In this document: piece by piece, positions 59,786 through 64,000 of the stretch
Numbering within the stretch: the stretch's first letter is position 1
Layout of the letters: each line of letters begins with the position of its first letter
Assembly (NCBI RefSeq): GCF_900119165.1
Contig: NZ_FPJG01000006.1
Location: forward strand, 682,001-746,000
Source of the DNA: Amycolatopsis australiensis
GTDB lineage: Bacteria; Actinomycetota; Actinomycetes; Mycobacteriales; Pseudonocardiaceae
Reading direction: 5' to 3'
Length of the DNA: 64,000 nucleotides
Made by a program: the position numbers and the translations under genes
Notes under the pieces: generated by a model
The model's input: the letters and a program-made list of their open reading frames with translations, nothing else
The model's database searches: none
What the model was told of the DNA's origin: nothing

Positions 59786-60762
59786 CCCAGATCGGGCCAG
59801 CGCAGCACCGTCGAACCCCAGGTCAGGCCCGCGCCGAACGCGCTGAGCAGCACGCGGTGGCCGGGCGCGAGGGTGCCGTCGGCGCGGGCGTCGGCCAGCG
59901 CGAGCGGGATGGACGCGGCGCTGGTGTTGCCGACCCGGTCGATGTTGGCGACGACGGCGTCGGCCGGCATGCCGAGCTGCTTCGCCGTCGCCTGCAGGAT
60001 CCGGATGTTCGCCTGGTGCCCGACGAACCGGTCGACGTCGCCGACCATCCAGCCCGCCCGCTCCAGCACGGTCCGCGACGACTCGGCCATCCGCGCGCAC
60101 GCGTGCCGGAACACCGCGGTGCCCTGCATGGCGAGGAACGCCTCGCCCGGCTCGTCCGGCAGCCGCTTCCGGGCGCCGCCTGCCTCGACCCACAGCAGGC
60201 CGGCGTGCTCGCCCTCGCTGTGCAGGTCGAACGGCCCGAACGCGCCGGGCTCGCCGGGGTCGCCCGCGCGCAGCAGGACCGCTCCCGCGCCGTCGCCGAA
60301 GATCGGGACGGTCGTGCGGTCACCGGGGTCGATGAGCGTGGTGAACGTGTCGGCGCCGATCACGAGGACGCGCTCGGCGATACCGCCCGCGATGAGGCCG
60401 GCCGAGGTGGCCAGCGCGTAGACGAACCCGCTGCACACGGCGTTGACGTCGAAGGCCGCGGCCGTGCCGAGCCCGAGCCGGGCGGCGACCTGCGGCGCGC
60501 TGGCCGGGCAGGGCTGGTCGGGCGTCGAGGTGGCGAGGACGACCGCGTCGGCGGAGCCGCCGCCGAGCGCCTCGCGCCCCGCCCCGACGGCGAGGTCCAC
60601 AGTGGACTCGCCGGGGCCCGCGACGCGGCGCTCACGGATGCCGGTGCGGGTCCGGATCCACTCGTCCGAGGTGTCGAGCCGGGCGGCGATCTCGTCGTTG
60701 TCCAGGACTTTCGCCGGCAACGACGCACCGATCCCGGTCAGCACGGCGGCAGCTGCGGACAC
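59773..60762 (-). CDS. fabH: 3-oxoacyl-ACP synthase III
   Basis: The 329-residue thiolase-fold enzyme has the FabH triad C110 (FDVNAVCSGF), H249 (VGHQANIRI) and N279 (RVGNTSAASIP). Its N-terminus, TGIGASLPAKVLDNDEIAAR, is typical. It condenses acyl-CoA with malonyl-ACP to start fatty-acid or polyketide synthesis. The GTG at 60762 follows GGAGG. As it stands apart from other fatty-acid genes, it may be a secondary copy feeding specialised metabolism (inference). Confidence 0.93.
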   Translation of the reverse strand: MSAAAAVLTGIGASLPAKVLDNDEIAARLDTSDEWIRTRTGIRERRVAGPGESTVDLAVGAGREALGGGSADAVVLATSTPDQPCPASAPQVAARLGLGTAAAFDVNAVCSGFVYALATSAGLIAGGIAERVLVIGADTFTTLIDPGDRTTVPIFGDGAGAVLLRAGDPGEPGAFGPFDLHSEGEHAGLLWVEAGGARKRLPDEPGEAFLAMQGTAVFRHACARMAESSRTVLERAGWMVGDVDRFVGHQANIRILQATAKQLGMPADAVVANIDRVGNTSAASIPLALADARADGTLAPGHRVLLSAFGAGLTWGSTVLRWPDLGQPS

Positions 60763-60974
60763 GACGGAGCCTCCCCACGCCGGCGGGTTGGCGGGCGACC
60801 GGCAGGTCTTCCACTTGTATGGGCTACCCCCTGGTAGACCGGTGAGTTGTGTTCGAGGTCACGGAAAAAGTTGTTTCAGTTTCCCCGCGAACGGAGTAGT
60901 GAGCGACGTCACGGTGGGGTGAGCCGGGAGCGAACGGACGGCAAATCGTCGGGGGTGCCGGTTAGCCTGCTGAG

Positions 60975-61448
60975 GTGCAGACTCCCGACCTCGACCAGCT
61001 GGACATCGCCATCCTCGCCTGCCTCCAGGCGGACGCGCGCACCATCGCCGAGACGATCGGCGCGAAGGTCGGGCTCTCGGCCGCGGCGGTGCAACGGCGG
61101 ATCAAGCGGCTGCGCGAGGCGGGCGTCATCGAGCGCGAGGTGGCGGTGCTGTCCCCGGAGGCGCTCGGGCTGAGCATGACGTTCGTGGTGATGGTCGAGA
61201 TGGAACGCGAGAACCTGGCGGTCCTCGACGCGTTCCGCCGCCAGGTCCTCGCCGACGACTGCGTCCAGCAGTGCTACTACGTCACCGGCAACGCCGACTT
61301 CGTGCTGATCGTGACGTGCCCGGACATGGCCGGGTTCGAGGCCTTCACCCGCCGGATGTTCTTCGACAACCCGAACGTCCGGCACTTCACGACGAGCGTG
61401 GCGATGGACCGGGTCAAGGTCGGCCTGAACCTGCCGCTGGGGCCGTGA
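60975..61448 (+). CDS. Lrp/AsnC-family transcriptional regulator
   Basis: The 157-residue protein has the AsnC helix-turn-helix (TIAETIGAKVGLSAAAVQRR) and the RAM effector domain (QCYYVTGNADFVLIVTCPD and FFDNPNVRHFTTSVAMDRVK). It usually binds amino acids as an octamer. The start is a GTG. A CRP-like GTGA-N6-TCAC element lies upstream at 60899-60912, and the gene is divergent from fabH. Confidence 0.92.
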   Translation: MQTPDLDQLDIAILACLQADARTIAETIGAKVGLSAAAVQRRIKRLREAGVIEREVAVLSPEALGLSMTFVVMVEMERENLAVLDAFRRQVLADDCVQQCYYVTGNADFVLIVTCPDMAGFEAFTRRMFFDNPNVRHFTTSVAMDRVKVGLNLPLGP

Positions 61449-61627
61449 CCCGTCACCACCGGTCACCGGCCGGACGCAAGGGGTATGTGCCGGACGTTAC
61501 ACCACAATGGACGGATGCAACCGATCAAGTGAACGTGAGAGTTCCTTCGTCATGAGCGAAGGCCCTGGTCATCTCCTTGCCGAACAGTTCGCGCCGCGCG
61601 AACCACCGCGAGACTCCAGGAGGGGCC

Positions 61628-62032
61628 GTGCACACCGACGCCGTACACCAGAGCCAGTTCGTGGTGCTGAACGAGAGCACCACGCCCGTCCTGTCCCGCC
61701 TGTCCTACCACGCCCACGAGCCGTTCGCGGTCACCGTGGCGTTCCGGACCGAGCGCGGCCGGTGGATCGAGTGGACCTTCGCGCGTGACCTCCTCGTGTC
61801 CGGCCTCGACGAGCCGGCGGGCCTCGGCGACGTCCGGATCCGGCCGGACCTGTCCGAGGACGAGGACTTCGTGACGCTGGAAATCGAGTCACCGGACGGC
61901 TATGCGTCGTTCGAGCTGGAGTGCGAGGACATCCGGACGTTCCTCGAGGCGTCCTACGAGCTGGTGCCGCTCGGCGAGGAGAGCGCGCACTTCGACGTCG
62001 ACGGGCTGATCGAGGAGATCAGCAACGTCTGA
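61628..62032 (+). CDS. SsgA-family sporulation/cell-division regulator
   Basis: The 134-residue protein matches SsgA-like proteins. LSRLSYHAHEPFAVTVAFRT, then WIEWTFARDLLVSGLDEPAG and GDVRIRPDLSEDEDFVTLEI, are conserved family stretches, and the end is EESAHFDVDGLIEEISNV. These proteins position division septa and control peptidoglycan remodelling in mycelial actinomycetes. The GTG at 61628 follows AGGAGGGG. A hairpin terminator follows the gene. The element at 24.6-50.3 kb carries a divergent relative. Confidence 0.92.
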   Translation: MHTDAVHQSQFVVLNESTTPVLSRLSYHAHEPFAVTVAFRTERGRWIEWTFARDLLVSGLDEPAGLGDVRIRPDLSEDEDFVTLEIESPDGYASFELECEDIRTFLEASYELVPLGEESAHFDVDGLIEEISNV

Positions 62033-62065
62033 CCCCGAAAACCTCCCATTCCCGCGGCGAGGAAC

Positions 62066-62110
62066 AAGGGCGGGTTTCGAGTGCGCTGGAGGCACTCGAA
62101 ACCCGCCCTT
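62066..62110. terminator. Perfect 19-bp bidirectional terminator
   Basis: Arms 62066-62084 and 62092-62110 are fully complementary with a 7-nt loop. It lies between the convergent ends of the SsgA-like gene (62032) and the protease gene (62130), with A and T runs at the base. Confidence 0.9.
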
Positions 62111-62129
62111 CCGCCGTTCCGGACCCGGC

Positions 62130-63233
62130 TCAGCTGGTCTTGAGCGTGGTCCCGGTGCCGGACAGCGCGGCACCGATCGGGAAGAAGTACGTCACGGTCG
62201 TGTTGCCGCCGGACAGGACGCCCTGCGCGTAGTTGCCGGCGATGAAGCCGCCGCCGGAGTCACCGGCCGCCGAGCGGACGTTGGTCGCGGTCATCCCGTA
62301 CACCGTGCCCTCGGAGTAGCGGACGGTCTGGTTCTTCGCGCCGATCGTGCCGCAGGTCCAGCCGGTGGTCGAGCCGGCCTTGCAGACCGACGTGCCGGTC
62401 GCGGCGTTGGACGAGCCGCGCACGGCGGTGCCGTTGTTCATCTGCGCCAGCGGGGTCCAGTTGCTGTTCGTCCGGACCGCCGCGTAGTCGTTCGTCGGGA
62501 AGCTGTAGCGGCCCCACGAACCGAGGGAAGCACCGTTCGAGCCGGTCAGCGAGCCGCCACCGGTGAGGGCGGCGCAGTGGCCGGCGGTGAGGAAGCCCGT
62601 GGTGGTCGAGAACCCGACCGAGCAGCGCGACGAACCACCGATGTAGTACGCGTCCCCGCCGCGGATGTTGGCGTACAGCGAAGGCTGCGCGGCCGTTTCC
62701 ACGATCGTGACCGCCGCGGTGTCCACACCGGACTTCGCGAGGAAGGCACCGGCGGCGCCGCGCTGGCCCGCCACGATCGAAACGGTGACGCGGTTGGTGG
62801 CAGAGTCCACGCCCCAGCCGGTCACCGCGGCGGGCGCGGCCTTTTCGGCCCGGTTCAGGGTGTCCACAGTGGAGTCCAGCTGGCGGGCGCTGAACTTGAC
62901 GACTTCGGCTTCGGCGCCGGCTTCGCGGATCTTGCCGACCGCCGCGGCGTTCGTCGTGAGCACGTGCGCCTTGCCCGTGGCCGCGTTGTAGGTGGCGCCG
63001 CCGAAGGCGTCGCCGAGCGCTGCGCGGACGGCTTCGGTGACCTTGTTCGCGACGTCCTCGTTCTTGAGCCGCGTCAGCACCTGGTCGTGGGTCAGGCCGA
63101 GGTCGCGCTGCATGGCGGGCACGATGTCCGGGTTCAGCAGGTCCTGGCCCGAGGCGGGGACGGCGACCGCGACGAGCGCACCGGTCGTCATCACCGCGGC
63201 GGCAGCGGCACCGAAGAGTCTGGCGATCTTCAT
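62130..63233 (-). CDS. Secreted alpha-lytic/streptogrisin-type serine protease precursor
   Basis: The 367-residue preproprotein has a signal peptide (to about residue 29) and an alpha-lytic-type prodomain (about 30-180). The mature S1 protease starts near SLYANIRGGDAYYIGG. The triad is H219 (LTAGHC), D249 (NDYAAVR) and S326 (GDSGGGF). Cys pairs C204/C220 and C284/C294 fit the conserved disulfides. The prodomain should act as folding chaperone and be cleaved off outside the cell. A 20-bp palindrome lies about 106 bp upstream of the start. Confidence 0.94.
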   Translation of the reverse strand: MKIARLFGAAAAAVMTTGALVAVAVPASGQDLLNPDIVPAMQRDLGLTHDQVLTRLKNEDVANKVTEAVRAALGDAFGGATYNAATGKAHVLTTNAAAVGKIREAGAEAEVVKFSARQLDSTVDTLNRAEKAAPAAVTGWGVDSATNRVTVSIVAGQRGAAGAFLAKSGVDTAAVTIVETAAQPSLYANIRGGDAYYIGGSSRCSVGFSTTTGFLTAGHCAALTGGGSLTGSNGASLGSWGRYSFPTNDYAAVRTNSNWTPLAQMNNGTAVRGSSNAATGTSVCKAGSTTGWTCGTIGAKNQTVRYSEGTVYGMTATNVRSAAGDSGGGFIAGNYAQGVLSGGNTTVTYFFPIGAALSGTGTTLKTS

Positions 63234-63713
63234 GCTTCTCCCTAGGTGGTTACGCGCGGCTCTGCACCGGCCACGCAGTGGTGCTCCCCCGGGTGAGGGT
63301 CCCCGCAGTGGGCGTTACGGTGCAATCCGGGCACCCGGCGAATGCGTATACGCATTCGGAGTGGACGAATCCCCTGCTCCAAGCAGTCGCCGCCGCGGGT
63401 CGTCACCCGGTCGGACAGGTCCGTAAGTAGGGTTTCCGTTAACTACTTTCCGTATCCACCCCTGGTCCCGGAACGCGTGAAGCGCCGCCGGAACGCGCGA
63501 ACCGCCACTGATTCGCACGCGGCGTGACGCCGGACCGGCGGTTCCCGCGGCAAACCGGTGACAGTCGGTAGGCGGACGTGTGAGGACGGTACCGGCCGCG
63601 TATTCGGTGAAAGGTTTACGGACGCACAACCGCTGCTTAGGCTCCCGCGCACGGTGTCTCCCGGGGCCCGGCCCCAGACCCCATGGCCAAACGGTGTGCG
63701 TCGAGGAGGTCAC
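63234..63713. other. Divergent intergenic region with a perfect palindrome
   Basis: No gene is seen over 480 bp between the protease and the LuxR-like gene. The main feature is the palindrome at 63339-63358. Both flanking promoters must lie here, but no clear -35/-10 pair was identified. Confidence 0.5.
63339..63358. promoter_or_regulatory. Perfect 20-bp palindrome
   Basis: CGAATGCGTATACGCATTCG is a perfect inverted repeat with no spacer. It resembles an operator for a dimeric or tetrameric regulator (TetR-like, inference) and is positioned to control the secreted protease. Confidence 0.6.
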
Positions 63714-64000
63714 ATGTGGCTCACGACCCCCCGTCCCACCTCGGTCTCCGTCCGGTCCGGACCCGCCCGGCTGACCGGCCGCGACACCGAGCTGGACGCC
63801 ATCGTCGCCGTGCTCCGGCGGCGCCCGGCCGCCGTGCTGATCGAGGGCGAGCCCGGCATGGGCCGCACCCGGCTGCTCGCCGAGATCGGGCGCCGCAAGG
63901 AGTTCGGCGGCGGCCGCGTGCTCACCGGCGCCTGCCAGCCGCTGCGGGAACCGTTTCCCTACGGGCCCGTCCTGGAAGCGCTTCGCTCGGTCGGCGACGC
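63714..64000 (+). CDS. LuxR/MalT-type AAA ATPase regulator (cut by window end)
   Basis: The first 95 residues are present. LTGRDTELDAIVAVLRRRPA leads into a P-loop-like VLIEGEPGMGRTRLLAEIGR (Walker A GEPGMGRTR with Arg in place of Lys). This is typical of the N-terminal ATPase domain of large LuxR-family (LAL/MalT-like) regulators. A C-terminal LuxR helix-turn-helix would lie outside the window, so the class is inferred. The ATG follows GAGGAGG. Confidence 0.75.
   Translation, partial: MWLTTPRPTSVSVRSGPARLTGRDTELDAIVAVLRRRPAAVLIEGEPGMGRTRLLAEIGRRKEFGGGRVLTGACQPLREPFPYGPVLEALRSVGD

Overview
The window is high-GC actinobacterial DNA. The coding style (GTG starts, ATGA/GTGA overlaps), WhiB, SsgA-like and SigB/SigF-type genes, secreted chitinases with DasR-like boxes, and the general gene set suggest a mycelial Pseudonocardiaceae member, most likely Amycolatopsis-like. 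The genus is an inference. No rRNA genes or CRISPR arrays were seen.

Layout: 0-3.3 kb is a stress-response module: a STAS antagonist, a WhiB protein, an RsbW-like kinase overlapping a SigB/SigF-family sigma factor, and a second ATPase-fold regulator. 3.3-9.4 kb holds ordinary chromosomal genes: MarR, aldo/keto reductase, nitroreductase, secreted 3D-domain protein, hydrolase, secreted HNH nuclease, Sel1-repeat protein and an orphan hydrogenase-maturation-type protease. 9.6-16.4 kb is a tightly overlapping three-gene operon: a membrane protein resembling a degenerate TraG/VirD4 ATPase, an intact HerA/VirB4-like ATPase, and an acidic protein with five near-identical 117-bp repeats. 16.4-24.5 kb has a LysR/aminotransferase divergent pair, two small membrane proteins, a two-gene chitinase operon behind two DasR-like boxes, and a MerR-HEAT/HEAT gene pair.

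24.59-50.25 kb is an integrated element of about 25.6 kb inserted at the 3' end of a tRNA-Arg(ACG) gene. A 65-bp direct repeat bounds it, and 21/24-matching candidate integrase arm sites lie just inside both ends. The tyrosine integrase lies beside attR. A divergent regulator plus PP2C phosphatase faces an excisionase-like gene across an array of TTTA-N6-TAAA boxes. From the excisionase gene runs an eleven-cistron, almost fully overlapping operon: VirD4-like coupling protein, membrane protein, SsgA-like protein, DUF4913 protein, two large related proteins of unknown role (one with a papain-like Cys-His-Asp set) and a DUF2637 protein. A MobF relaxase-helicase follows. The left arm carries an orphan DNA cytosine methyltransferase, a DUF1643 gene, several small genes, two apparent frameshifts and a promoter overlapping a LexA-type SOS box. 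No VirB4, TraB/FtsK or replication initiator was recognised, so the element is either mobilizable or uses unrecognised transfer parts.

50.2-64 kb returns to the chromosome: tRNA-Arg, tRNA-Ser(GCT), an MprF-type lysyltransferase, acetoacetyl-CoA synthetase, a dienelactone-hydrolase-like protein with Asp in place of the Cys nucleophile, a HisC-family aminotransferase, TauE permease, GntR regulator, FBP zinc-finger protein, membrane adenylate cyclase, FabH, Lrp regulator, SsgA-like protein, secreted alpha-lytic-type protease, and the start of a LuxR/MalT-type ATPase regulator cut by the window end.
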